DNA from: UBA5078 sp051252515
GTDB taxonomy: Bacteria > Pseudomonadota > Gammaproteobacteria > Pseudomonadales > Pseudohongiellaceae
Reading direction: 5' to 3'
DNA length: 64,000 nucleotides
NCBI GenBank assembly: GCA_051252515.1
Contig: JBPOFS010000001.1
Span: forward strand, 620,001 to 684,000
Shown here: piece after piece, positions 30,301-36,631 of the stretch
Numbering within the stretch: the stretch's first letter is position 1
How the letters are laid out: each line of letters starts with the position of its first letter
Translations under genes and position numbers: made by a program
The notes under the pieces: model-generated
Told to the model about the DNA's origin: nothing
Seen by the model: the letters and a program-made list of their open reading frames with translations, nothing else
Databases searched by the model: none

Positions 30301-31876
30301 CTGCTAGATTCTGTCCAGCTCCGCCCGCGCCACCGCCGCCGGTTCCTGCGGCACCACCGGGGGACCCACCAGAATCACCCCCACGAAAGCCAAATCCGCC
30401 TGATCCAGAGCCCGGTTGTGTGGCCGTGCCACCAGCCGCCCCACGAGAGCCACCACCAGACCCACCAGAGTTGCCCGAACCATTCCCACCGATACCACCG
30501 CCACCGCCAAGGGCCACTAAGGTCCCAAACGTTGAGTTAACGCCGTTATTCCCACTCGTATTACCTGACGTTGCGGCTGTTCCACCATTTCCAACGCCCA
30601 CAGCAACAGCACCGCTTACGGCGAAACTGCCACGATGCACTAGTCCCCCGGCACCACCACCACCGGCACCAGCACTGCCATAGGCGAGAGCAGCACCGCC
30701 GCCACCCCCGCCGCCAACAACAAGAACTTCGACATTGCTTACGCCTGAAGGAGGAGTGAAAGTGCCAGAAGAGGTAAATCGATGCACAACATATGTGGTA
30801 CTGATAGTGGGTGCTATATACCTAACTATGACCACACCGGAGCCACCTATCGCACCAGGGGTGCCGCCCGAGTCGCCGGAACCACCGCCGCCGCCACCTG
30901 TGTTTGCTAGACCTGCAATTCCGGGTGGGCTTGCAGGACTACCACCAGCACCGCCACCGCCTTGACCTCCAACACCACCAAGCGACCCGTTACCGCTTCG
31001 CTTGCCGCCGCCACCACCACCGCCGAACCAACCGCTAGCGCCTACTGCCGTTCCAAATGTGGCTGAGTAATTAGAACCTGCTCCGCCAGCACCACCGGCA
31101 CCATTCACACCATTCGAACCAGTACTACCGGCACCGCCACCGCCGCCGCCAGAGCGGTTATTGGCAGCGCTATTGGAGTTGCCGGACCCGCCGTTATTAC
31201 CTTGTGTTGCTGTACCACTACCGCCTGCATTTTGATTGCCGCTCGTGATACCCCCACCGCCACCACCAGAGCCACCGCTGCCACCGGTTAACGCATCAGG
31301 ATCGTTCTGTGCTCCGCCTTGGCCATAGCCGCCACCAACAGCCGAGAGTGCTCCAAACGAGGAACTCCCGCCTTGCCCACCATTACCGGCAGTATCATTA
31401 GTAACGGAAATTGCAGCACCCGCTGCGCCTCCAGCCCCAACCGTCACCGTTACTGGGCTAGCACTGGCCGCTTGGCCGGTAAGCCAGCGCACTCCACCGC
31501 CACCGCCACCGCCGCCATACGTACTTCCGCCACCACCGCCGCCGCCGACTACTAAAACGTCAAGGGTGCTTAAGCCCGCTGGTGCGGTAAAACTGCTACT
31601 ACTATTAAAGACATGAACGGTATAGGCACCTTGAGTGCTAATGGTGCCACCAGTGCCGATAACAGGCACAGTCTCTACCACCTCATTAACAGTATTGCCC
31701 CCAAGGCCCTTCAAACTCACGGGGCCAGGCACCTGAGCAACGACTATTCCGGCCGCTAAACACACACTCAACGGCGCTATGCGCAACGCGAAGCGGCGCA
31801 GTCCTCTAACAGAGGATTGCACAAGGCTCGATTGGGAAGCTGAGCGCGAAATAGGGCTTAGTTTTATACTGCTCAT
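21365..31876 (-). CDS. mshQ: Giant MshQ-like protein, mosaic surface or pilus-tip adhesin
   Basis: From the ATG at 31876 the product is 3503 residues (an in-frame TTG at 31927 would add 17); typical MshQ proteins are far shorter. Numbering here is from 31927. A basic, then hydrophobic signal segment runs to about residue 65. Two glycine-rich domains follow (about 101-368 and 374-632), each opening V-x-V-L-V-V-G6-8 and closing SGVVIVRYIAPT. Next come a Big-type domain (635-735), four Cys-paired repeats of about 120 residues (735-1215), two DUF11-like domains (about 1830-2140), two more Cys repeats, a laminin-G or MAM-like stretch, and a DUF6701/MshQ C-terminus ending near YRMHDRIINWQEI. It is the last gene of the msh locus. 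A G8 run lies at 28141-28148. Adhesive function is inferred. Confidence 0.85.
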   Translation of the reverse strand: MSSIKLSPISRSASQSSLVQSSVRGLRRFALRIAPLSVCLAAGIVVAQVPGPVSLKGLGGNTVNEVVETVPVIGTGGTISTQGAYTVHVFNSSSSFTAPAGLSTLDVLVVGGGGGGGSTYGGGGGGGGVRWLTGQAASASPVTVTVGAGGAAGAAISVTNDTAGNGGQGGSSSFGALSAVGGGYGQGGAQNDPDALTGGSGGSGGGGGGITSGNQNAGGSGTATQGNNGGSGNSNSAANNRSGGGGGGAGSTGSNGVNGAGGAGGAGSNYSATFGTAVGASGWFGGGGGGGKRSGNGSLGGVGGQGGGGAGGSPASPPGIAGLANTGGGGGGSGDSGGTPGAIGGSGVVIVRYIAPTISTTYVVHRFTSSGTFTPPSGVSNVEVLVVGGGGGGGAALAYGSAGAGGGGAGGLVHRGSFAVSGAVAVGVGNGGTAATSGNTSGNNGVNSTFGTLVALGGGGGIGGNGSGNSGGSGGGSRGAAGGTATQPGSGSGGFGFRGGDSGGSPGGAAGTGGGGAGGAGQNLAGAGVEAGGNGGVGLAYSITGTSLFYAGGGGGGASQDSGAVGAGGTGGGGAGGRDNTAPTVGTANTGGGGGGGNNSRAGANGGSGVVIVRYIAPTVSITTQPSSSAVSGAAFTQPAVVRLLDSAGNPVVGASITASIGSGAGTLGGTLTRVTAADGRATFTDLQITGAVGDRRIRFTPAGTADYVESNTVAIINYHLEISHIATIGVCASSTPVTISVVDSNSNPVPNFVGVVTISNSLGLGNYTLNTGIPANFDNLAANNGVAEYEFTAADTDSVVLNFSAPSIGTYTFNATSGSTGTENYAGGLVVSACSFRISHDTAGNVCTADAITIGVYANNALVSDYAGNVNLSTAGLTGGNWLKTSTPSNALGTLNNGAANDGAATYSFLAGDGGEITLNFQDNTAETVNFNVTATGVSAPGGIYDANFVVSKCTFRVTHSEEMDVCTPETVTITLVDSSGSAVNVSGYTGTINISTSTGRGTWAKTSTAADAEGTLTDPISGDGGATYQFVTGDVGTITLRFTHSGADGVVNINITDGATTDPQNSANTYDKSIAVGLCTIQISHSENSTACEIETVTFSIIDSGGGPAEDYTGTMTLGTSTLHGNWLLNTGAGVLTDSAGDDNGIASYAFDDTDDGVVILDFSNPHAELVNFDASDNAIIVDAVYDPDLTVSSCLPAVTGTICNVGDNTATIGVPARSVIISERGRMVLLLVSRRFPQSAGGVPTFNSTAMTLISQASSSSGGDQSITEMWGILDVNLPITAGTYTGTIPNGPEESAMCLLTVEDVEQAFPVAASPAETGPLNTSEGFDPLTTDITTQDNNSIVVTATSYEAGDFWPADEASPSYLSRIFGQGATPIANPRPPGESDPDNSESRFIGAAGRLPAAGITSILDELQFANGFLGTQIVASFKPLIAGTPLAADYVPVLLEETYSGNLSYRAIGATLRSTYNESNPTPLACNFVNFATGAAATLTLPVGATITAAHLYWGGSGSDDLGQTDVEVDFGITGSESSITADETYLVDNTGSNNVDYFTGYKDVTAIVSGNGSYTLKNLTVQNGAPWSASQACAGGWGLVVIYEHPDERLRVVNLFQGFQPFQDSSFTLVPRNFRMATNDPAQNLPNGQVTHITMEGDETLNSTDSREGLGIQTAPNLTTFTSITSSLNPLGQEFNSTVTRPVYALSGTTGYFEFNPTGGVNGDGYEIDSAGPQVSSGGPRFGNTWGIDVDTHYIQGGSSGTLLFPFAALDAEAEKITTRYSAEQDLVLLMSEVISITNYPVADIEVVVTETSTFKVNSTGSYQIDVKNNGDGGLAGGFANGEILVAGILPTGMTFDSAGDVGGTGWSCSVTLDPGAYSCVYDIASTWTGGATAGELASGESLPPITLTVEIGDSGTFPLRNNNAKNSVRVLHSGGSCPATANGVIPDADDCARSPQFDNVNDLEGGNLDINNLDDKQANNNNIDSVTTVVKGVEIDLAINKFVEDILESGETGVYTLRVTNNGPDATTATITVNDVEPTGVTFTAAAGTGWVCAAFPGDLSCTYAGALASGATTDILLTVDVTGPDGDFVTNVASVTPGAFNFDIDDSNDSDTDVTQIVGPPVASQERFLMSVSSDGEQTSIGGLSAIEDDDYFIYDPATDTAEMFLDNSALGFNINDADAVHLLKNGHIVISAKTSSSIGTGGNLLNFEPGDLVVYDPILGTTSLLFDGSAIFGGPTPDANNITAVYVNEDGTIDIAVTAANAGSTIGSNGLTINNNSIYRYTPGAGGTVGTASEILDVSAYLASGGSDDLAIATGYYKRVDPSNPNATLDSHIFTFEDTADDSVNTSTGGSNDPTGGTYASQDDVTEIDIDSDSTENLFLGNVEQGVFDSTGAESDLLIDALHLVEDGYIGHFRISEAGGNPSVCSATGLYLRVSKHEGLTHTRDTDYAGSIRLTADTGEGNWVLISGNGTLNNGTSDDGAAIYTYVASDAGTVILSLNQSTGGPVNVDVSNGIAREGHPPGVGSEAPIFTYTEGVTLNYLDNFSTVSYANQDGTNAWGANWVEGDDAAGGTGASAGNVRVSGGKAVLRRANGTSNASLTRSIDLSGATLDSNLLLSFSYNFTNLGLSDEFVVEARDGVGSWVELRSFKRGTTLANVANGNGLSGNLSFGMPTGPNVEIRFRIKTGYTSGGTFSIDNVKLTAETSDCNVSPLGVNHYEINIKGVTSGTASGVACVGADITITAHDAAHSAVIPGAVSIYLTSSTGRGNWSRILTGTGSLANGTVNDGAATYTFPNNEESVQLHFDYTGPVSDPEVVNINVTDNANVEFEDPNYSVSKVGLRVFNSGTGDAVTPIPLQIAGKPSNVNPNASLLFVQVVNSSGTNPGVCEPLFSVGETLDLGFSAVCEDSGTCVTATETFGVNGTDVALIDSGDAVNYTEVAVTLTDIGGGVPAAPIIINYSDVGKMRLHTSFDIPLGDNTDPLLATKSGDTITTSSNQFIVRPFGFDIDFSDGRENNDTADASYAADHNGTIWKVAGQSFDATVTSVAWESGDDTNNDGVPDTGADLSDNHATPNFDEDSAAGDYSVKLSVIETKVLGGIDGILTNNDFDNFSLGVNTHSIVYNEVGIIDMRADIVNASDVVIPYLGTANVEGRVLNVGRFIPNLFSIAKSDLTGRADMSCTPASSFTYMDEPFQVELELVAKGLTDSGNYTTVNYRGPYAKLDIFSELALVAIDDIAGSDDVDYTARLDNVSLPSSSFAATWNNGILSLTGNMEFQRAVTGIPDGPFPNMQIAFKPTDNDGVTIDPARIDVATSLGLLNVDLDVMPTEPGTAVYYLIDEHEFRYGRLIVNNAFGPETEDLALTFLVEYFNGSEFVRNTLDNCSMIDVDDLSFVSGTYTDDLEPGDTDLTSPDTVTFFEGQTQGFEDVANPSDSPLETSAPGENASGGVDITLDLNAAGLSYLSFEWDDADGDYNEDPTGRIEFGQYRMHDRIINWQEIYNSPTP
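28285..29735 (-). repeat. Four tandem Cys-paired domains within mshQ
   Basis: Four divergent units of about 120 residues each carry the pattern C-x-ISH near their edge, then TITL-VDSSG, YTG-type and GNW or GRGTW cores, and D-GAATYSF-x-GD-G. Two further single copies occur near 24250-24660 and 23360-23740. The pattern is that of the repeat preceding DUF6701 in MshQ proteins, so six copies suggest expansion by duplication. Confidence 0.7.
30024..31629 (-). repeat. Two glycine-rich domains within mshQ (low-complexity DNA)
   Basis: Two tandem domains, split near 30810, are made of Gly, Ser, Asn and Ala with runs of up to eight glycines. They are encoded by GGN codons, so the plus strand reads as repeated CCACCGCC. 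Both share the opening and closing motifs VLVVGGGGGGG and GSGVVIVRYIAPT, showing they arose by duplication. Such domains are found in large secreted bacterial proteins of unknown role. Confidence 0.8.
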
Positions 31877-31927
31877 GTAATACCGAAATACCGTAAGTCG
31901 AACAAAGTGGATGTGGTCGTCTAGCAA

Positions 31928-32145
31928 TGTCTAAACGCGAGTTTTTCCTGTAATTTTAAAAGCTTAAGCATTTTATCGAAGAAAATCTGTGATTACTTCC
32001 TAACTACTAGCAATGCGGTGTATTTTGTCCCCTAATCGACCTTGCATTGGTGCCTAAGGCATTGCAAAACTGGCGTCGAAGACTGAAAATAACGACCACA
32101 TAAGGTAGCGCCTCATACAAAAATGTCATCGCACTGGAGCATAAG
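31928..32145. other. Divergent spacer between mshQ and the small plus-strand gene
   Basis: These 218 bases must hold the promoters for both genes. An imperfect hairpin with outer arms TTGCA/TGCAA and inner TGCC/GGCA lies at 32042-32067. No sigma-70 or sigma-54 promoter is convincing. The spacer means mshQ is not expressed simply by read-through from mshP. Confidence 0.35.
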
Positions 32146-32439
32146 ATGGAACTCGAATACAAAGTCATACAAGCCACCACCCCTTTTTTCGCTAAATCTG
32201 CCAATATCGACACTGTGATGGCCGAGGAAGCAAAAGCTGGATGGCGACTGCTCGAGAAATGCGACAATTACAAGCTGCGTCTTCAGCGTGATATTAGTCA
32301 CCGCGCTAATGACAAAAATCTTGGTTCTGACCCTTACCGCACGCAAGTTGGCTTGAACAATGGCGTTGTGTACGGTGTCACCGCTGCCGTGACCCTTGCG
32401 GTGGTCTACGTTATCTTTATGGCAGTAGGCGCTGTCTAA
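32146..32439 (+). CDS. Small membrane protein with DUF4177-like N-terminus
   Basis: This 97-residue protein has an N-terminal soluble part with the pattern EYKVI, EEAKAGWRLLEK, YKLRLQRD, which resembles the DUF4177 fold (a beta strand, an amphipathic helix ending in GWRL, then a strand). One C-terminal membrane helix follows (VTAAVTLAVVYVIFMAVGAV). GGAG nine bases upstream supports the start. It lies on the plus strand between mshP and mshQ, opposite to the whole pilus locus. I do not know its function; the family is widespread and uncharacterised. Confidence 0.7.
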   Translation: MELEYKVIQATTPFFAKSANIDTVMAEEAKAGWRLLEKCDNYKLRLQRDISHRANDKNLGSDPYRTQVGLNNGVVYGVTAAVTLAVVYVIFMAVGAV

Positions 32440-32449
32440 CAATCATCAG

Positions 32450-32480
32450 TAATAGGCGGACCGTTCTATCGTCCGCTTAT
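32450..32480. terminator. Hairpin between convergent small gene and mshP
   Basis: Arms around GCGGAC and GTCCGC, extended by ATA/TAT and a G-U pair, form a stem of about ten pairs overlapping the mshP stop. It lies between the converging 3' ends of the small plus-strand gene and mshP and is a candidate bidirectional terminator. Confidence 0.5.
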
Positions 32481-32908
32481 CGACTGGTGCGCACCTGCAC
32501 CGTTCTTGTAATCCCATCGCAGACTGCCGCACTTTGTACGGTGAAGTAGTCGACCCCTGAAACAGTCGCATCAAGTGTACAGGTGACAGACGCCTTGCAC
32601 TCATTTAAACCTTCTACTGTAAACGTATACTCCCTAGGGCCTGCCGCACATTCCGCTGTCACGTTATAGCGCGGAAACTCCTCTGGCGGAAAAATTGAGT
32701 TCAATGCAAATCCTGCGCCGGACTCCGCAGCATAAAATGCTCGCGTCAAACTCACCTCTTCCTGGTAGGACTGAGAGTTTTGCGAAAGCAATGCGTTCAC
32801 AGCCACCGCCAAAATCGCCAGCAGAGTAATCACAAACAACGCGGCCGGTATGCCGATGCCACGCTGTTTATTGCGCTGAGCGCTTAAGCTTTTTGTCTTA
32901 AGGAACAT
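32477..32908 (-). CDS. mshP: MshP, PilX-like minor pilus protein
   Basis: This 143-residue protein starts with a short basic segment (FLKTKSLSAQRNKQRG) and a hydrophobic helix (IGIPAALFVITLLAILAVAV). It then has ALLSQNSQSYQEEVSLTRAFYAAESGAGFAL, the signature of the PilX/MshP minor-pilin family. The Glu usual at position +5 of pilins is replaced (GIGIPA). It overlaps mshO by 11 bases. Minor pilins of this kind prime pilus assembly with MshO and MshD. Confidence 0.85.
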   Translation of the reverse strand: MFLKTKSLSAQRNKQRGIGIPAALFVITLLAILAVAVNALLSQNSQSYQEEVSLTRAFYAAESGAGFALNSIFPPEEFPRYNVTAECAAGPREYTFTVEGLNECKASVTCTLDATVSGVDYFTVQSAAVCDGITRTVQVRTSR

Positions 32909-33737
32909 TGTGAGTTAGCACCTCATGATTCAAGCGAACTGAGTCACCCTCGCTCGTCATATTCAACGCAAACGAAATGATCGCGTTGCGACGACGGGTC
33001 GGCGCCTCTAATTCAAACGCCGTGAGCCCTGTATTATCGATACTGTCAGCAATCAAGGCGCGATCCGGCAAGGTGCCAGGTAAGCACGTGTCCGGGCTAC
33101 ATTGAGTCGCCTGAACACCATAGTTTTCGTAACGATATAAATTGTCATCGACTACGCAAAAGCTCACCGGCTGATCTACTAAAAATAAGCGTTGCGAGGG
33201 AGAGCGTCGATTAAACCGATGCGTCGCGTCTAGCGTGACAGTCATCACCCCATCTGCAGCATTTGGGTCAGTGAGTGTATCTACCAACGCTAAAGGACCG
33301 CGATTGTTGTCATAATTATACAAATCAGTTTGATTGATCGGATAGATCACTGCATAGATTGCGGCAGGCGAGGCGATTGTCGTTGCTGGATTAAAGTTGA
33401 TGACATCAAAGGTGCTACTGCCAGTACCTGTCAACGGAGCATTAATATAGGTGGTCGCCTTTAGCGCGGGGATAAACTCTAGGCATTGATCACCATTAGC
33501 GGCAGCCGCGTTTGCACGCACACTGTTGGGCAAGGCGTTGTGTATTTCAAACGTCATTCGATCAAGCGCCGAGCGCCCACTACTGGCCAAGCGGCTACGA
33601 TTCGCACTAGTCAGAAAACCTTCGGTACTATCCCCTATATAGGTCACGATTCCCGCTGCGAGAATCGATGAGATGACAATCGTCGTCACCATTTCGATTA
33701 AGGTAAAACCGCGGCTAGAAGTTGGTTTTATAGGCAC
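32898..33737 (-). CDS. mshO: MshO, minor type IV prepilin
   Basis: This 279-residue protein has the short leader MPIKPTSSRG cut before FTLIEMVTTIVISSILAAG, a typical type III signal with Glu+5. A globular domain with six or so cysteines and LDRMTFEIHNALPNS follows, as in MshO and PilW/GspJ-like proteins. The start is GTG at 33737, inside the end of mshD (23-base overlap). It is part of the pilus initiation complex. Confidence 0.88.
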   Translation of the reverse strand: MPIKPTSSRGFTLIEMVTTIVISSILAAGIVTYIGDSTEGFLTSANRSRLASSGRSALDRMTFEIHNALPNSVRANAAAANGDQCLEFIPALKATTYINAPLTGTGSSTFDVINFNPATTIASPAAIYAVIYPINQTDLYNYDNNRGPLALVDTLTDPNAADGVMTVTLDATHRFNRRSPSQRLFLVDQPVSFCVVDDNLYRYENYGVQATQCSPDTCLPGTLPDRALIADSIDNTGLTAFELEAPTRRRNAIISFALNMTSEGDSVRLNHEVLTHNVP

Positions 33738-34299
33738 TATAGCTCACCCCGTCATCACCACTCGCAACAAAATTCACGGTCACTGTAATGAGTTTCGCAT
33801 CTTCATTATCATCAAGATCGTTGGTGCCAACCGCAAGGGTTTCTTCCTCCCCCCCAATGCCGACATCCATATAGCGTACCGATACTCTGACTCTAAAATT
33901 TTCGTACCCTGTGCGCGGATTTCCATCGGAGTCTTGCAAAGGGGTCGCTTGCCCCTCACCTTCATCGAGACCGTGATAATCGTCGACATCATCGAATTCG
34001 TTACGCTCTTCTTCCAGCCCAATGGGTCCATCGGGCCCGAAGTTAGCGAAGGTCGTACAGTTAGTCCGGCAAGGCGGAATCCCGCGCGGTGACGAGCGTT
34101 CATCAAAACGCTTACCAAGAATTTCATCAAGATAGCTTTGCGCTAGAGAGGCCGAACGTAGCTCGACAGTGGTATCAGCACTACGCCCAACACCACCGGC
34201 TATCATGCCGGTAATAGTAATAATTGAAATAGCCAAGATCACAATGGTGAGCACCATCTCGACCAGGGTCAAACCTAGCTGTTTGCGCGCCCTAATCAT
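33715..34299 (-). CDS. mshD: MshD, minor type IV prepilin
   Basis: The start at 34299 gives 194 residues beginning MIRARKQLG, cut before LTLVEMVLTIVILAISI. An upstream in-frame ATG at 34368 would add 23 residues that do not fit a leader. GGAG lies five bases upstream, and the gene overlaps mshC by eight bases. The mature part contains the PilV/GspI-type helix and a variable acidic domain (EEERNEFDDVDDYHGLDEGEG). It is a minor pilin of the MSHA pilus. Confidence 0.87.
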   Translation of the reverse strand: MIRARKQLGLTLVEMVLTIVILAISIITITGMIAGGVGRSADTTVELRSASLAQSYLDEILGKRFDERSSPRGIPPCRTNCTTFANFGPDGPIGLEEERNEFDDVDDYHGLDEGEGQATPLQDSDGNPRTGYENFRVRVSVRYMDVGIGGEEETLAVGTNDLDDNEDAKLITVTVNFVASGDDGVSYSAYKTNF

Positions 34300-34852
34300 C
34301 GCAACTCCCCTGCACTGGAAAGCCAGCGGGTGAGAAACAAATAGACGTAGCAGGATTGTCATTAACACATAAGCGTATGCCGGTAGTCACCGTGACGGGA
34401 TACCCCACTGCACCGGTAGCTCCGCCTCGGCGTAAATTGCCAAGCTCGTCATACTCAATCACTAGGGGGTTAGCATTGCTCAAGGCATTGGTACTGATAA
34501 CGGTATCGCAGGCAGTAAGGACATTGACGTCAGCGGCCATAGCTACCGAGCGCATATCAATAGAGGAGAATTGCAACTGTGTGTAAGTGCTTACGTCTAC
34601 GAAATCTTCGACTGTCAGGATCTCTAGATCGCCAGCATTCGGGCGAATGATCATGGCCACGTCGGTGCGACCTAGGGCTTTTTGTGAGGCAGCTCTGGCA
34701 AGAGAAGTGACTTGATCACGAACAATGGAGGCATTGTAGACGTCACCGTCCAGCATTCGACTAAAAGCGACCGCCGCTAGGATTCCCATAATCAGTATGG
34801 AGATCACTAACTCGATGACGGTGAAGCCAGAAGATGCTTTTCGAGTACTCAT
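34292..34852 (-). CDS. mshC: MshC, minor type IV prepilin
   Basis: This 186-residue prepilin has leader MSTRKASSG and the processed helix FTVIELVISILIMGILAAVAF with Glu+5. It ends with a Cys-containing C-terminal loop (NPATSICFSPAGFPVQGSCDD) similar to GspH/FimT-like pilins. It follows mshA after a 109-base gap that contains a hairpin. It starts the minor-pilin block mshC-D-O-P. Confidence 0.88.
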   Translation of the reverse strand: MSTRKASSGFTVIELVISILIMGILAAVAFSRMLDGDVYNASIVRDQVTSLARAASQKALGRTDVAMIIRPNAGDLEILTVEDFVDVSTYTQLQFSSIDMRSVAMAADVNVLTACDTVISTNALSNANPLVIEYDELGNLRRGGATGAVGYPVTVTTGIRLCVNDNPATSICFSPAGFPVQGSCDD

Positions 34853-34890
34853 TCTCTGCCTGCTAGTACTTTTACGCTAGTGGAAAACAA

Positions 34891-34924
34891 GACGCCTTTG
34901 AACTCGAAGGAGAACAAAGGCGTC
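34891..34924 (-). terminator. Intra-operon hairpin downstream of mshA
   Basis: Perfect 10-base arms (GACGCCTTTG and CAAAGGCGTC) around a 14-base loop lie between the mshA stop and mshC. On the transcribed strand a T-rich TTGTTTTCC follows. This could act as a partial terminator or as a 3' stabiliser, keeping mshA mRNA above that of the minor pilins. Confidence 0.65.
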
Positions 34925-34961
34925 GATAACACTTTTCTAATTTACGACACATCAACCAATA

Positions 34962-35621
34962 TTATGTACCTTGGTCAAACGTTACGTCTGTCGTTGCTCT
35001 TGTTGTCACACCAGTATTGAAGTTATACGTAATAAGTGGAATATCCACACTCACAGTGCTTGTACCTTTTTTGTGCTGACCAACATAGTAATAAGAGCAG
35101 GTTGCCGTATCTTCTGGGGTGGCCGTCACAATATCTAGAATTGCAACGAAATCTGTAGTTGTACCTGCAGCCCCCTCAACTAGTCCCTCGCGTACAGCAT
35201 CGGTATCCGTAGAGGTTCCAGTTGCAGTTGCAAGAACTGGCCGTCCACCTGCTTGTAGAATTGAGCCGTAGACGTCTGAACAAATGTTTGTTGAGCTCTG
35301 CCCAGTTACTGTAGCGTTATCTAACGTTGCGCTGCGCGGGTAGCCAGTAGTAGAGGCGTAAAGATTATACCCCACTGCATCTGTCACCGCCGTTAGCGGT
35401 TGCCCTTCTGCAACCCACTGAGCTCTGAACAGAGCAACACCAGTGGTGAAGCCACCTGTTACCGCGTCTACAACCGCATCATGCGCCTCATCAGTAACAT
35501 CCATAAAGCGTGGCAAAGCCGTTGCTGTAAGAATACCCAAAAGAAGAATTACCACTACCAATTCGATAATAGTGAAACCCGCTTGCTTACGTGTTGCGTT
35601 CATTGCTGTCATGCTTTTCAT
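34962..35621 (-). CDS. mshA: MshA-type major pilin subunit
   Basis: This 219-residue prepilin has leader MKSMTAMNATRKQAG cut before FTIIELVVVILLLGILTA, with Glu+5. The C-terminal domain has two spaced cysteines (TNICSDVYG and TATCSYYYVG), probably the pilin disulfide loop, and ends in a Thr-rich beta region. AAAGG upstream fits this start. The preceding 270-base spacer and following hairpin set it apart from its neighbours, as expected for the major subunit. Assignment as MshA rather than MshB is inferred from position and context. Confidence 0.83.
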   Translation of the reverse strand: MKSMTAMNATRKQAGFTIIELVVVILLLGILTATALPRFMDVTDEAHDAVVDAVTGGFTTGVALFRAQWVAEGQPLTAVTDAVGYNLYASTTGYPRSATLDNATVTGQSSTNICSDVYGSILQAGGRPVLATATGTSTDTDAVREGLVEGAAGTTTDFVAILDIVTATPEDTATCSYYYVGQHKKGTSTVSVDIPLITYNFNTGVTTRATTDVTFDQGT

Positions 35622-35875
35622 AATTTATACCTTTTGTCTCTACAAGATTAATACAAAACCAAACGAGCCTAGTTATTCATGTGAAGTTGCTCGTGAACTT
35701 CGCTCTTCAATCAGTAAGTTAGTGCCGACTTCAAAACCAACTTATCAAATCTAATTCTTGAGGCTATGCTAGCACCGCTATGGGTGACCGACCAGACAAA
35801 GACCCGCCATAATCGTGGCAAGACGCCTATTTGTCCCTTTTTTGTCCCAACCGGCCCGCAGCCCTTGAAACATAA

Positions 35876-35891
35876 GGTGACGCAGATCACA
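35876..35891. promoter_or_regulatory. CRP/Vfr-like binding site upstream of mshA
   Basis: GGTGACGCAGATCACA is close to the CRP palindrome TGTGA-N6-TCACA, with one departure in each direction of reading. It lies between the upstream prepilin gene and mshA, about 255 bases before mshA. No -35/-10 pair was convincing in this spacer, so its distance to the start is unknown. Confidence 0.55.
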
Positions 35892-36569
35892 TTAATTCGG
35901 GATTTGCACCCCAGGCAACGCCATTCCTGCCCGCTCCCAATGAAACGGAGTCACCTCCTCTAAGACCAACCCCTGCCATTTGGGCTGACCACTCGCCGCC
36001 CCGACTGACGATGAACGCAACGAAGCATCGTTTATACCCGTCACAGTGCCGGCATCGATCCCCAAACCTTGCGGCTCTTTCGCCTGATCTCCGGAATAAC
36101 GCACCGCGATCCGGAAACGAATACTACTAATAGTCGAACTGCCGTCGCCGAGTTTGGAGTAAAGATGACTTGTGTCATTTGCCAGATAAACCAAATGGCC
36201 GTTATAACTATCGAAATACCAAGTCCGCCTCGGCATGCTGGCCTCATCGACAAGGCCGAATTCCCCAGCATAATTTGAAGGCGACTCTAGCATCAAATCC
36301 ATTGGATTCGAGTTTTCTAATCGCGTCGTCTCATTCCACGACCCGGAGGCGATGGCGTTCATCATCTGAATATTGACTCCCGCCTTTAACTGCCCAGTAA
36401 TCGCTAAGAAGTTAGCTCGTTCGGCCTCGCCTGGAAAGTCTTGAAAACGCCGCATCGCCACAGAGAACACAATCGACACAATCAGAATGAACGCCACTAG
36501 CTCGAACAAGGTAAACCCCTTGTTACGCTCCATGGCCTTCATTGTTTGTTTACGATTCGTTGTATTCAC
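35892..36569 (-). CDS. Type IV prepilin-like protein in the MshB/MshF position
   Basis: This 225-residue protein has leader MNTTNRKQTMKAMERNKG followed by FTLFELVAFILIVSIVFSVA, with Glu+5, so it is a prepilin. The C-terminal domain has no strong family motif that I recognise. The GTG start has AGAAGAG upstream; ATG codons at 36542 and 36533 are alternatives without a ribosome site. It lies between mshG and mshA, where Vibrio has mshF and mshB. Function as a minor pilin is inferred. Confidence 0.75.
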   Translation of the reverse strand: MNTTNRKQTMKAMERNKGFTLFELVAFILIVSIVFSVAMRRFQDFPGEAERANFLAITGQLKAGVNIQMMNAIASGSWNETTRLENSNPMDLMLESPSNYAGEFGLVDEASMPRRTWYFDSYNGHLVYLANDTSHLYSKLGDGSSTISSIRFRIAVRYSGDQAKEPQGLGIDAGTVTGINDASLRSSSVGAASGQPKWQGLVLEEVTPFHWERAGMALPGVQIPN

Positions 36570-36631
36570 TCGGGTCTCTTCTAGTAATAATAGTGTGACT
36601 CAGCTCGCCCATTCATTCACTTAAGAAAAGC

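Noticed and set aside
30024..31629. Gly-rich region taken as a mycobacterial PE-PGRS-like acquisition
   Set aside because: Only composition is similar; the flanking VLVVG and GVVIVRYIAP motifs belong to a different bacterial glycine-rich module.
30024..31629. CRISPR-like repeat array
   Set aside because: The repeated CCACCGCC units follow the reading frame of glycine codons and lack unique spacers; no cas gene is present anywhere in the window.
31733..31815. Twin-arginine signal in MshQ (GLRRFALRI)
   Set aside because: The residues after the Arg pair do not follow the SRRxFLK pattern; a Sec signal is the better reading.
33673..34092. 139-residue open frame on the plus strand inside mshD/mshO
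   Set aside because: It is a shadow of two well-supported prepilin genes.
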